A DNA stretch of 64,000 bases from Hexactinellida sp. DTS-2022 (GCA_028753945.1 JAPNXP010000009.1:4650001-4714000); one strand, 5' to 3'. Positions 35,191 to 45,639 are shown, numbered from the stretch's first letter. Notes: generated by a model not told the origin, from the letters alone. A program made the numbers and translations.

Positions 35191-35696
35191 CATAGGCGTA
35201 TAATTCCGGGGTGCTGGGGGGGCGCCTCCCCCCTGTTTTTATTCTCGGGGTGCGGCTAATAGATTCGCCCCCCCCCCCCCCCCCTATTTCTAAAACATTC
35301 ATCCAATTTGTACAAATGCTGTCAATATTCTCAGAGGAATTTCTAGATCGGTGCAACCTTGACATGCTCCTTAGTCCCAGTTCATTACATGTAAACCACC
35401 TCGATTATCCTAATTGTCTGGTCCCAATAAGTTCGTATAATTTAGGTTTCACTGATTTGTGAAATCTTGATTTTGTATTCTTCCCATTGTTAGTTACAAA
35501 TTATATACGTATAAATTAATAATTAAAAGTATCTTCAGTTAGTCAGGAGAAAGTTTTAGTGTTTGAGTGAGATTTTTCAATAAATATGAAAATTTAATAT
35601 TGAATTTAAAGTAGAGTTCTTAGTAAATCACAGGTCAAAATTTCAAAATTCTCAAAGTAAGAAAATGATAATTTAACTCAACATTTGTATGTTGTA

Positions 35697-35764
35697 TCGT
35701 GAACTACGTAATATAAGGACTGGAAACGACAAATAAAACTGGACCATGGATAGGTTAGAAGGGT
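35697..35764 (+). repeat. P-element subterminal inverted repeat, left arm
   Basis: CGTGAACTACGTAATATAAG through GGACCATGGATAGG pairs with 39191-39259 with two small indels. It lies about 500 bp from the left end, while its partner lies about 70 bp from the right end. In the Drosophila P element shorter internal inverted repeats act as transposition enhancers; a similar role here is inference. Confidence 0.8.
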
Positions 35765-35946
35765 AAACTAATTTAAATTTAAATTCGATAGAAAAAGTAA
35801 ATATAGGACATCAAGTCCTTATAATGTTTATTTCGCGAATATTGAACTACAGAAAAAGTAATGCAATGGACAAAACATGATTACATTTGTCAAATACTAG
35901 TACAGTAATTATTATTAATATAATTAACTGGAGACTCGAGCATTAT

Positions 35947-36237
35947 TCACGTAGATTTGAATTTCTTGAATTTACGTGTATCTTTCTTTATCGATGCTAT
36001 ATGAGAATTCACATTTCTAGTTTTATTGGCTAATATGCAATTAGCGCATATGTTAAGAATCTTGTGTAATATCCTCCAACCTAAAATGTTGCAATGAGCG
36101 TAGTTAGATCTCCAGTGTTCACTCTGTTCATTCACTAGCACTCTTTCAGCTAACTGAATTAATATTGTACGCGAAGGGGAGGTGTAAAATTGCGTTTTCA
36201 ATATCTCATCATCATCAATTTTCATGAAGATTTTCCA
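35947..36237 (-). CDS. In-frame C-terminal extension of the P transposase after a stop
   Basis: Directly after TAA 36238-36240 the same frame continues for 96 codons (WKIF, then Met at 36225, to a stop at 35947). It contains ERVLVNEQSEHWRS, ILHKILNICANCILANK and a basic tail. P transposases and THAP9 extend well past the DRG block (here YVDRGSLKWPSDL just before the stop), so this is most simply the true C-terminus cut off by a point mutation. A regulated truncation, as with the retained intron 3 of the Drosophila P element, is a speculative alternative. Confidence 0.6.
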   Translation of the reverse strand, partial: WKIFMKIDDDEILKTQFYTSPSRTILIQLAERVLVNEQSEHWRSNYAHCNILGWRILHKILNICANCILANKTRNVNSHIASIKKDTRKFKKFKST

Positions 36238-38958
36238 TTAGACCACTATGGAGTCAACTACAAGATCTGAGGGCCACTTCAGAGAACCACGATCAACATA
36301 CTTTATCAAGTCAAATTTAACAGCATCACTTAAATCTATATCTTTGTTCTCAGTAAGAGATACAAGACAGTGTTGGCATTTTGAAGTTTTAATGTAAGAA
36401 TAAACAGCGTAACCTCCAATAAAGACAATAGATTGGAGAATAGGAATTTCAAGTTTGATAGAGTTCAGATCATGTAACGCACCAAGATATTGATCATAAC
36501 AAATCTTATTGCATTCATCTGGTGCTAGAGTAAAAGACTGAATAAATCTTCTAAGGGATAGTTCACTCTTGTTTTGTTGTTGTGAAAACATTTTAAGAAT
36601 ATTCGATATGTTCATACGCCGTTGACTTTCTAATATTTGGGAATAAGTAACATGGTATTGAGCTCCGCTCATCATTCGGTATAATCCGAATTGGTGTTCT
36701 ATTGGATCATTTTGAAGCCTGGAAGTAAGAACATATTTAAACTTGCAATTTTGAATCAGATGAGAAACTATTAGTGGCAGAGTAATACAAGAATGGCGCA
36801 AACTTACGAAAGTTTGAGCACTAAGTTTACCATTCTTGCCATTTGATAAATTCCATCTCTCAATCCAATTAGAGATTAAGTTAAGAAAACCGAAACGCCA
36901 ATCGTCTTCCGTAAGTGGCGCAGAATATTTATCATTCAAGTGAACATGTTTAAGGGGAGTATTCACATTAAAGATCTTCCATATCTTACCAATAATATCC
37001 ACGAAATTCGGAGTATCGTTTTTAAACCTTGAGCGTGAATCGTTCTGTATTTTAAGAGCTGCACAAGTTGAATCATTGAAAACGCGGAGTGCTAGATTAA
37101 CATTCTGGCGTTCAAAGCTAGTTGGCCAACATGCCTTAGAATTCAGTCTGTGGGCTTGTTTAACGATCGAGTGTTCTTCAGACTTGTACAGTAAACGAAT
37201 ATCCTTAAACATAGCCTCATTCGATTTACTAGTATCGTAAATTGAAGGAAATAAGAGCATGTCTGGATATTTGAACGTATGATCATAATCCTTCAAGTTT
37301 AGCCAATTGTTTCTGATAGATTTTAATATGTGTACGAAATCAAATAGAATATACAATTTTCGGTCGGAGGACACAGGATGTGGAACTGCAGAAGTTAATG
37401 TCATTTGGTCAGAAGAAAAGAGTTTGAATAAACGAACATTGAGTGAATAGTTATCTGTAACAAGTAATTCAACAAATAGGTTGCATTTTTCGATATCCAA
37501 TATCACAGATTTAACTATCGGATAAAAAATTTGAGGGGAAAAGCCTAACAACTTGTGACCATTTTTTTGATAAACTAGACACCATCAGAGCAAAAAAAAT
37601 TTTAGTTGGAGTTGTAGGATCTATCTCTCCGATTATTCTTCCACCTAAATAACAGACAATATATAAAGTGTCTAAGTAGATACATAGTCAAATTGTATTA
37701 TATGTACATACGTATGCTCGCATTACCTTGGTACGAGATATCTGATGCAACGTGGATTTCGTCCATGTTGAGCACAAGATGCCGTTCCCTCTCTAAAAAA
37801 TCAGCAGTTAGGTTTTTAAGCAAATTAGTGTATTCATTTTCCAATCCAATACTCGATGATAGAATACGAAGAGACTTTGTTGTCGGTAGGAATAGGCAAT
37901 CTAATGATTGTAGAAATTTGTAGCAGGCTGGTGAGATTAGGTGCGCTTTTAATGCAATAGTCTAGAATTGAAACTATAATTAATATTGACCTAATTATTA
38001 TAAATAATGTCAAAATTAACATGTTTAGAGAAATGCTAGCCTGTGTAACAATGTTATACCGCCGTTGTTTTATGGGAACAAGCGAGTTTTCGAGCTGACA
38101 AATAATAAATTGCAAACTGGGCAAGTGAGGTATGCTTAGAGATTTCATACTATTTTCATTCATTTGATCTGTATCTTGTAGAATAGAAACTGCTGAAGAT
38201 AATTTCTGTGACGCTTCCTTGATATTCACCAGAACAGAATCTGATTGAAATATATCCGAATCTGGTTGAAAGTTAATAATATAATCAATAAGAGTCTCAA
38301 TCTGTCGTAAGTCGTTTATTTTATCCAGTGGCAAAGGTACCTGTTGCTCAAAACTATTAGCTAAGACGGTTAAATCTGAATTAATTGCAAGAGTGGATTC
38401 AACTCTGACGAACTGATCGAACGATTGCAGCCTGAGTATATGTAACGTATTAGAAGAATACCAAATGACCCAATCCTGCTTTAGTTTCAAGGTGGATAAT
38501 TTTTGTCTGAGATCTTCAAAACTATCTAAGGAGTAAAGAAATTTTTCATGTTTTTCTTCAATTAAACTATACTTGAGACTTTTAGCAAAGTGTGCTTCTT
38601 CCTTTGATTCTCGGCTATAACGCTTACAAGTAGCAGAATTGGAGGTAAAATAAGATGGACAACCTTGAAAAATTACAGGAACAGCATTGAGACGATAAGT
38701 AGGTCTTTCACGTGGTACTTCAGAGTAAGTACCATCAGCTTGTAAGACTCTGTCTACTCGTATCAGGTCCTCATCTCGAAAATGGTGAATACAGATGAAT
38801 ATGTTATCCAACTGTAAGTCTTCTGTTCCTGTTCTATGTAAAGCTCGGCTCCCTTCGCGAACTAATTCAGGTGGGCCTTTAGGTAATCGAAAGACAGTGG
38901 CTTTCGGATGACCTTTGTAATTGGTCTTGCATCCAAAAACAGAACAAGTATTAGGCAT
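36238..38958 (-). CDS. P-element transposase, THAP9-like, three exons
   Basis: Exon 1 38958-38041 (ATG start, 306 codons), exon 2 37961-37727, exon 3 from 37644 to TAA at 36238. Introns: 37962-38040 (79 bp, GC-AG) and 37645-37726 (82 bp, GT-AG). Exon 1 opens with a THAP domain: C5, C10, C56, H59 and the AVPxxF motif (AVPVIF, 92-97). RRYN...ALKAHLISPACYKF spans the first junction and matches the THAP9 pattern RRYS...AL.LHY.SP.AY. Exon 2 has LVLNMDEIHV (likely first catalytic Asp, about residue 373). Exon 3 has LFDFVHILKSIRNNW (the DPPHLLK region) and NDPIEHQFG. In the 7-A run at 37562-37568 the frame shifts by one base. After the TAA the frame stays open (next entry). Family human THAP9 is 903 residues; the sum here is about 850, or about 950 with the extension. 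Confidence 0.88.
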
Positions 38959-39190
38959 GAAATGCTATTGCTAGTGCTAGGTTTTTAGAAAAGATAAAAT
39001 AATTAATAGTATAGTTCGGCACAGTAAAGTAACGAGGAAAAGGGTAGGGGCTCACATAGGAAAGATTCGAACAATCCATTTAAGGTTGCTTATTAAGACG
39101 AAAATAATAATATTATGCAACCATAAGGTAAAATTCAATAATAGCTACACTACTTTGGCCAATTATGAGGAAATAATAGCGGAGAGGGAT

Positions 39191-39259
39191 ACCCTTCTAA
39201 CCTATCCATGGTCCAGTTTTTATTTGTCGTTCCAGTCCTTATATTACGTAGTTCACGGT
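39191..39259 (-). repeat. P-element subterminal inverted repeat, right arm
   Basis: Reverse complement of 35697-35764. Located between the right TIR and the transposase start, so it may overlap the promoter. Confidence 0.8.
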
Positions 39260-39327
39260 TGTATGTATATTAACGAATTTTCGCCCCCTCAGAATTTTAC
39301 AATTTTTGCAGAAATTCTACGCCTATG

Positions 39328-39690
39328 GAGAGTCCGTTCGCTCCTGGAGATCAAGGCAACGTGCAACTTTCTTCTTGGGAGTCTCAGATAGCAAACGTGA
39401 GCCCTGCCGAGAAAGGATAGCTCGTATCCTAGCCTTTCTCATGATTGGCGTATCTTTTCGCAAGGTAATTATATTACGCTTGCACTGCTCTTGGAGACGT
39501 CTCCGTGTAGATTTGGAGCTCTGGATTCGCAAACGCAACATTCTCTTATCACGCATCTGTTGCAATCGAAGGAGTCGCTCGTCATTTGATTCAACCATCC
39601 GTATTCTCCTCAGCAGAATTTCAGTATTCCCTCTTAGGTACCACGTTTCACTTGTTTGTGCATATTCAGATAATCTAATTTATTAATTAG
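39328..39690 (-). pseudogene. Helitron ORF N-terminus, upstream part
   Basis: Open minus frame from an in-frame TAA near 39690 down to the P-element border. Residues RLSEYAQTSETWYLRGN, then MVESNDERLLRLQQMRDK and LQERTDS, are rich in Arg/Glu like the repetitive N-terminal leader of Helitron proteins. One copy of the 8-bp target removed, the frame joins 35190 and downstream. Confidence 0.65.
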
Positions 39691-40350
39691 AACACCCAGA
39701 CAAAAATCTTTTTAGCTCAAAGAATTTATAGTTAAAAGCTAGGCTATCTAAACTAACATTCTTAAACATGTTATAGTTAAAACTTAAAATTTATTTTTAA
39801 CACTTGTAAATGTAACTATTATTCTAATACGCTAAAATCTATCCCCGCTGAGAAGAATTGCTAAATTTCTCACATAGTGTCATTTTGTTGCGAAATATAG
39901 TTCATGCGAAAATCAGTTTGGATTCCTACGACAGTATATATTAAATTCCCACTTGTTTTAATGCGTTGTTTATTTGATATGTATTAATTTACGTATAATA
40001 TTATTAATTAATATAATATGTATACGTATATATTCTGTAAACGTATATATGTATATATTCTTTTATTGTTAATCGACTCATACATAGTATAGTCTGTGAA
40101 GTCCAAATTTGATAAATTGCTCGCTTCTTGTATTTACATTAAGATTTAAAATATACCACTGAAAATTTACTTTGTAAAGATCCTTGATTGATCATTACCA
40201 TATAAATACGTACGCAATACGCATTTTAATCAACTTAGATTTAATCCATGGTCCAATTAGAATAAAACTATATCTCAAGCACTATCAATTCATATATATG
40301 AGACTTATCACTTACTGCACTCATTCCTAATATATTTGCCATCAATAAAG
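39691..40350. other. AT-rich stretch, nothing recognised
   Basis: TATA/ACGTATA-rich words at 39980-40060. TCCATGGTCCA at 40247 recalls a word in the P subterminal repeat but is too short to assign. Confidence 0.35.
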
Positions 40351-40354
40351 CAAC

Positions 40355-40480
40355 CAGAGGCGGCGCTAGGGCGGGGCCTGTACCCCCACCTAAATTTGAG
40401 TGTGCCCCAGTTTAATGGCCTGTGCCCCACCTGTGACCAAATTGTGCCCCACCAGTGGCGGCTGGATGCCGCCGCCACTG
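40355..40480. mobile_element. hAT MITE fragment
   Basis: Starts CAGAGGCGGCGCTAGG and ends GCCGCCGCCACTG. Another CAGTGGCGGC at 40453 makes a palindrome with the right end. No duplication found, so it may be two overlapping pieces. Confidence 0.4.
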
Positions 40481-40910
40481 AAAAGTATTTATGCGCTTTT
40501 AAGTGATTATAAAGCGTAAATAGACCTAAAATACTCAAATTTACAAATGTTAATGATTACGTCATCACGCGATAATGAGTAAGCATATTGGTGATCTGGT
40601 GTGACCTACGTGTCCGCATCATTGATGTACGTGTTCTATTAAATTTTCTGATTATTATCTCTTGGATGGCGCGAATTATGTGCGATTAAGTGAATTTTCA
40701 GGGTTCTCGAAATGTGACAATGGAGTCATAACTTGTCGAGGTGTGAGAAATTTTGAGTGGAAACCTCAACTTGTTGGCGGGTGCCAGAAGTTACCCCTAT
40801 ATGCCCAAAATCTCATTTGGAAACCGTCTAGTTTCTTCAATCAACTCGGAACATACAAACAAATATATATACACACACACCAACCCACCCTTGTGTTTTA
40901 ATAGTATAGA
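40481..40910 (-). mobile_element. Helitron, 5' part, copy 2
   Basis: Minus-strand copy of the Helitron at 23967-24794: its 5' end TCTATACTATTAAAACAC lies at 40910 and the conserved stretch GTTCTCGAAATGTGACAA, TTGTCGAGGTGTGAGAAATT follows. The 3' hairpins are missing, cut at the MITE fragment on the left. ORFs of 78-79 codons here are shared with 24174-24518 by repeat identity only. Confidence 0.65.
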
Positions 40911-40911
40911 T

Positions 40912-41023
40912 CAGCGTTTCTCAACTGGGGCCCGTGGCCCCCTGGGGGGCCACGAGGCCTTCGCCACGAGGATTTTTATTGAAGGGTAAGGGGCCACGGA
41001 CCATTAAAGGTTGAGAACCACTG
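40912..41023. mobile_element. hAT MITE, 112 bp, copy 2
   Basis: Ends CAGCGTTTCTCAACTGG and GGTTGAGAACCACTG with exact 8-bp duplications GTATAGAT at 40904-40911 and 41024-41031. The left duplication overlaps the first bases of the Helitron 5' end. Confidence 0.9.
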
Positions 41024-41232
41024 GTATAGATATTACTAGTTTCAAACTACGAAGTAATATATTTTTTGCAATTTTATAGTCCTGTCGACCTTTGCATCCC
41101 GGGTCCAATTTCCACATTCTATTGTGAAGCCTATAATATACATGTAGAGTATGCTATGTGTATAGCGTAGAATTTTATTTTAATGTTATCAAAGTAGGAA
41201 TAACTTTCCTTTTAATTTCAATCGTTTTTCAG

Positions 41233-41288
41233 TTAATGAGGGAATTGTCTCATATAATGGAAATTGACGTACAATCTCAAAAATTAAG
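41233..41288 (+). CDS. Candidate small exon of an unidentified gene
   Basis: A pyrimidine-rich tract ending TCGTTTTTCAG is followed by 56 bp whose only open frame reads LMRELSHIMEIDVQSQKLR, then donor AAG|GTATAT. Helical, charged sequence. Phase 0 in, phase 2 out, so it cannot join directly to the exon at 21701-22007 (phase 1 out). Supported only by splice signals. Confidence 0.25.
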
Positions 41289-41299
41289 GTATATAACAT

Positions 41300-42140
41300 T
41301 TATTATCACTGAATAGCAAGTACCTTTTACGGATAGATCTGACTAATCTAGATTATACCTATATGCATTAATATTTTAATCGTTAATGTCTGATTCGCCT
41401 GGCTTGTTTTGTTTTTTGATCAAAATTTTAATCAAGGATATATAGCAGACTATGAACTATCCGTTAGCATTAAGGATATCTGGTCTTTCTGCTATTCAAC
41501 CTGTAGTTAGAGGATGTTCATGTGGACGTTGGCTTCAATAATATCGATGCTATTTCGAATTCACAATATCTAAATGATTATTAACAGTAACGTTTATAAA
41601 TGTGGACTAGTAGAGGATTAATTTATATATATTATTTGATAGTGAAATACTAGAAGAAAACAAGTACAACTTTATAATTCAGAATAAAGTGGAACAACAA
41701 ATTTAATGTAGATATACTATTAGAGAAGTAACTTTTATGGAGAAGTGATGAATTATTGAATAACCTGAATTCTATAGATTGTGAACCCTTTTGTAAATGG
41801 AGAATTATCCAATTAATTTTTGGAGGTAATTTTAAATTTTATGATAACAATAGTTGCTATTTCAAATATCTCTGACCGGCGTGGCCTTATTGCTTCAGAC
41901 ACCTTCCAGTATCAAAATCGGGCTTAAATCGTACCTTACTTGGGGTTAGTCACGGGACTCTCAATTTGGAACTAATATAGTAGCTTATCCTTAATTTTAT
42001 TTTCGCTTTGATTTGATGATTTAGAAAATAATTTTAAAATATTATTATTTACCATTTTGCCCCACTGTGATGTATAACAGAAAGATTATCCTATAATTAG
42101 TACGAATGTTGTATTTAGAAGTATCAAATTGCTGTACTGC
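41300..42140. other. AT-rich stretch without recognised features
   Basis: No ORF or repeat that I can defend. Confidence 0.4.
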
Positions 42141-42221
42141 TATGCTATAGTCCAGAGTGGACCATGGGTCGATGGGTCATGGGTCAGATGGGTGATGGGT
42201 GATGGCTCTGTGACCCATGAC

Positions 42222-42538
42222 CATGGCCGGATTATCCAATAGGCACAGTAGGCACTGTGCCTAGGGCCCACGAAGAATTTGGGGCCTACGAACGAAAAAT
42301 TTGGTGCCTAATTGCCAGGGTTGCCGTGGGAAGGGAATTTTCATTCCAATTCCCACCCCATTCCATTAGGATTCCCACATGTGGGAATTCCCATAGGCTA
42401 AAAAACTTTCCCATTCCCATCCCATATGGGAATCCTGTGGGAATTCCCATAGGATTCCCATACCCACGGCAACCCTGCTAATTGCTTCCTGGTATCCTCA
42501 AAGTGCCTAGGGCCTACGAAGACCTTAATCCGACCCTG
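42222..42538. mobile_element. Nested hAT MITE, 317 bp
   Basis: Starts CATGGCCGGATTATCC, ends CCTTAATCCGACCCTG, with exact 8-bp duplications CCCATGAC at 42214-42221 and 42539-42546. Inner words GCCTAGGGCCCACGAAG and GCCTAGGGCCTACGAAG pair or repeat. Confidence 0.85.
42316..42477. mobile_element. Doubly nested hAT MITE, 162 bp
   Basis: Ends CAGGGTTGCCGTGGG and CCCACGGCAACCCTG are a perfect 15-bp inverted repeat, with exact 8-bp duplications CTAATTGC at 42308-42315 and 42478-42485. The interior is GTGGGAATTCCCAT repeats. Confidence 0.92.
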
Positions 42539-42906
42539 CCCATGACCCATGACTCATGACCCATTTGGAATTTCGATGTTCGTCCAGTTATAGTATGAAT
42601 CAAATTAACCCAGAAACATTACAGGGTATTTCTTTGGTATTAGAAGTCTACCAAAATTTTATTGACAAGCATCATACATATATTGTAAGTCGGATTGTGT
42701 TACATAATGTTTAGATATTTAAAAAGGTCAATGGGTAACACGATGGGTTAAATCGTTACTTGATGGGTCAATGGGTTAATCGATGGGCCATGGGTCAATC
42801 GGTCATGGGTCACAAATGCGATGGGTCAGATCGGTCATGGGTCACCAATGTTGACCCATGGTCCACTCTGCTATAGTCACAGGTGTAATTCTATAACTAG
42901 AATGTA

Positions 42907-43414
42907 CAGTCTACTCCGCTTAACTCCGACATGTTTGTTTCAAGCCTCTTGTCCCCATTAAGCGGACTTCCCGATTAAGTAACCGAAATTTATCTATAAA
43001 GTAGCGATCGAGTAGCGATTTACAACAATTTCAGTTTTAAACCCACAATAACAATTCATCCACTGCCTGCTGATCCTTGAGGCTACTCACTCCCATAGCA
43101 TGAGCCTTAATACTTTCTGGACTATTTGAAACTATCCGTACAAGGTCATATTTCAGTTAAATTTCGATTACGGAAATCAACAAGACATCGACCTTATTTA
43201 AATATTTTTTATAACTTTATCAGAATTAATCAAGATTATTAGAATTTGTTCTGATTTAGATCAATTTTTATTCAGCTAGCACAAATTTTTAATCCAATTT
43301 GTTGACTTTCTCCTAATTAAGCGGAGTTTGTCCCGATTGACCTAAAATTTAGTATTAGCTTCTATGGAAAATATTTTGGTTTGGGGAGTTGTCCCGATTA
43401 TGCGGAGTCTACTG
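42907..43414. mobile_element. Pogo-like non-autonomous element, 508 bp
   Basis: Ends CAGTCTACTCCGCTTAA and ATGCGGAGTCTACTG are inverted with TA on both sides. Same terminal family as 3993-4177. A stretch at 43030-43170 could be eroded coding sequence but no motif is readable. Confidence 0.8.
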
Positions 43415-43914
43415 TATTGTACTACTTTGCGATTTTGAATTCTATTAAGTAGATATTAGGCTATTATTAGCTAAGTTGACTAATTCATTGAAAATGACGA
43501 GAATTGTTAATTATTTATGATTGTTTAATGTCCCTATAATCAATCATAGATCATTTAATACCAGCGCTAACAATAATATATGACCCATTTAAAGTTTTCA
43601 AAATACTACTACTGTATAGTTAATTAGTTCCAACAATGTATTGCACACTTGCGATAATATGATTATACATTTTGAGTAATTTTCGAAAAATTCATAAATT
43701 AGTCAACTTAAATAGAAATGACTTCTAAAGTTATTTGCGTTTTTATTAGTAAGGAAAAATCGGCTAAGCAAAAGATTAGGTTCCTCAGCAAGCATGGGAA
43801 TTCGGCTAAAGATATTCTCCATGAATGCGAGACGTTTATGTGGACAATTTCCCTTCCAATATCCAGTCTGCTTGTGGATTGAACTTTTGAAGTTGGCTGG
43901 AGTGCGGTTGATGA

Positions 43915-44000
43915 CAGTGGCGGCGCTAAAGGGGGAAAGGGGACTCAAGTCCCCAATATTTTTCAGAGCCCCTTATGTGGCGACTCAGTTAAGTGACAAG
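43915..44000. mobile_element. Left end of a hAT element
   Basis: CAGTGGCGGCGCTAAAGG at 43915 is of the common hAT end type here. No matching right end or duplication of GTTGATGA was found. Confidence 0.4.
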
Positions 44001-44149
44001 ACTACAGACAACATAATGAAATGTTTCTATATTTTAATTTATTCCACTACATTATCGCATTTCAAAATCTAAATAAATTTCACATTACTTTTTCTTGTTT
44101 AGTCTAATGCGATCCATCGATTTCCCCTTTTAGATAAATAATCAATGAT

Positions 44150-45250
44150 ATGTCTGGGTCTTCGGCAATTTTGTTTGTCACCTCTATGTTCACGTTCACA
44201 TTGATCACTCCAAGATCACTTAGAAGACTGTTACCCTTAGCAGCTCAGAGCCAAGACTTTATTCTTTTCATATCGGAAAATGGCCTCTCAGCAGAAGCAC
44301 TTGACACCGGCAGTCTTCAACTATCTGGAGTAGCCCAACAGGACACTGAAAACACACGCTTGTGCTGTTGGGTAAACCGTCCATGAGAGATTTCGGGGAA
44401 GTCATCAGCATCTTCTCTCGCCCAGATATGAGACAGCATGGCAAGTTCTGTCTTCAACGTCGGGGAGTCTTGGGTGTGCTGCCATAACTCCGGGATCCAT
44501 TTGTGTTTTGAGGAAGTGCGAAGATACCGTTGAGAGCGTTATGAAGCCATTGTAGATTGTCATATCCTCATCTGTCAGGAACCTGGCCTTTAGCTTATCA
44601 GTCACTTTTTCGCAAGTGGAATGAAAACCTTGGTATCTTAGTTTTCTTTGGATTACAGTAATTTTCCTCTGCCTCTCCATAGTCGTACCCGGCCCTTCGC
44701 ATGCGGCGGTCGTAAAATTCAGGCAGCTCCAGCTGATTTACAAGACCATGAGCTCTCTCTCCCAATGTTCATACCAGGCTTTATCACATTGGGATTGGAG
44801 CAGTATGAGTGTGGAGTATCTCCATTTCGATAATCTGATCCTGAACTGTCTGCATAGTCTCTGCCCCGCTCTGTAGAACTTCAGTGACGTCCCCGAAAAT
44901 CTTTAAATCCACTCCATGTTGCATTTAACATTAACAACAAATGAGGAGTGCAAACTCGCCTGGAGGTTGCGTGCTGTCACTGCACTGCCCGCTTTCCAAC
45001 ATCCATCTCGGCCACTTCCTCAATTGTGTCCACCTCAATCTTGAGGGTCTTCAACACTGCAAAACAGATCTTGTGTTTGTAAACCACCCGCGCGTTCACT
45101 CAGAGCAGGAAGCTCGCGCGTCTGATTGTTTTAATTATAGTTGATTCTGCTTGGTCATGAAGTTGGTATGCACCATTGATATAGTCATAAAGTTGTGAAT
45201 TTGCTGAAGTATGTCAACCAGGTCTGCGATCTTCGCTGAGCCATTGCAAC
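44150..45250 (-). pseudogene. hAT transposase fragment, C-terminal (ZMYM1-like)
   Basis: Minus strand near 44300-44170: ASAERPFSDMKRIKSWL followed by NSLLSDLGVINVN, the hAT dimerisation motif (A.CERSFS.LKRIKTWLRS...RL..LALL.I). Upstream ORF 44680-44405 contains ERQRKITVIQRKLRY and FLTDEDMTIYNGF. Other pieces up to 45250 are in several frames. The acidic core is not readable. It probably belongs to the element whose left end is at 43915. Confidence 0.55.
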
Positions 45251-45307
45251 ATCAACCTATTGGGCTAAAGGGTAGTTTCCGGTAAATAGACATTTGGTAG
45301 TATATAG

Positions 45308-45523
45308 TCACAAATGAAGTATTATTGACATATTGGTTATTGATAGTTTCAAACCGAATCCCATCAAGAAAAATTACGTATATTTTCTCAAAACCGCAGT
45401 TTAGGACGATCAATGGTAATTTAATGATTAATTAGATTTTTGGTTTTGTAACAATCCTTTATTATTCACCCATGATTATTGATCCTAAATCTTTAAAGGG
45501 GAAGAATAATTTAAAGCCCAGTT
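45308..45523 (+). repeat. Dispersed repeat A, copy 2
   Basis: See 18430-18650. Lies just upstream of the Harbinger transposase relic. Confidence 0.6.
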
Positions 45524-45639
45524 ATACCCGGGGGGGTTATTCACTAAACTTCATAAACTTTGATATATATATATACTATATCAACATACATTAACAACTA
45601 TCAATTTATTTTTTTAATGCACTCGCTTTTCTACTTGAT

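Larger units (their letters stand above)
35191..39327 (-). mobile_element. P element of the THAP9 type, 4137 bp, structurally complete
   Basis: Left end CATAGGCGTATAATTCC, right end AGAAATTCTACGCCTATG (inverted). Target duplications GAGAGGCC (35183-35190) and GAGAGTCC (39328-39335) match 7 of 8. Inverted repeats of about 68 bp lie inside at 35697-35764 and 39191-39259. The transposase is on the minus strand. The element splits a Helitron ORF whose frame resumes on both sides, confirming the borders. Confidence 0.92.
42153..42870. mobile_element. Non-autonomous hAT, 718 bp, ATGGGTC-rich
   Basis: Ends CAGAGTGGACCATGGGTC and GACCCATGGTCCACTCTG are an 18-bp perfect inverted repeat. Flanks are exact 8-bp CTATAGTC (42145-42152 and 42871-42878). 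Subterminal regions are tandem GATGGGTCATGGGTC words. It shares its first 11 bases with the 8.56-kb insertion at 23575-32133. Confidence 0.9.

Noticed and set aside
35004-35195. Plus-strand ORF with repeated TNFALLVRLLTQPRG
   Set aside because: It is the reverse complement of the Arg/Glu repeats in the Helitron N-terminus, which reads better on the minus strand.
39323-39598. 91-codon minus ORF as an independent gene
   Set aside because: It is the Helitron N-terminal leader running into the P-element right end.
40662-40989. Overlapping 78-79-codon ORFs similar to the 114-codon ORF at 24174-24518
   Set aside because: Similarity comes from copies of a non-coding Helitron; frames are not preserved as proteins.
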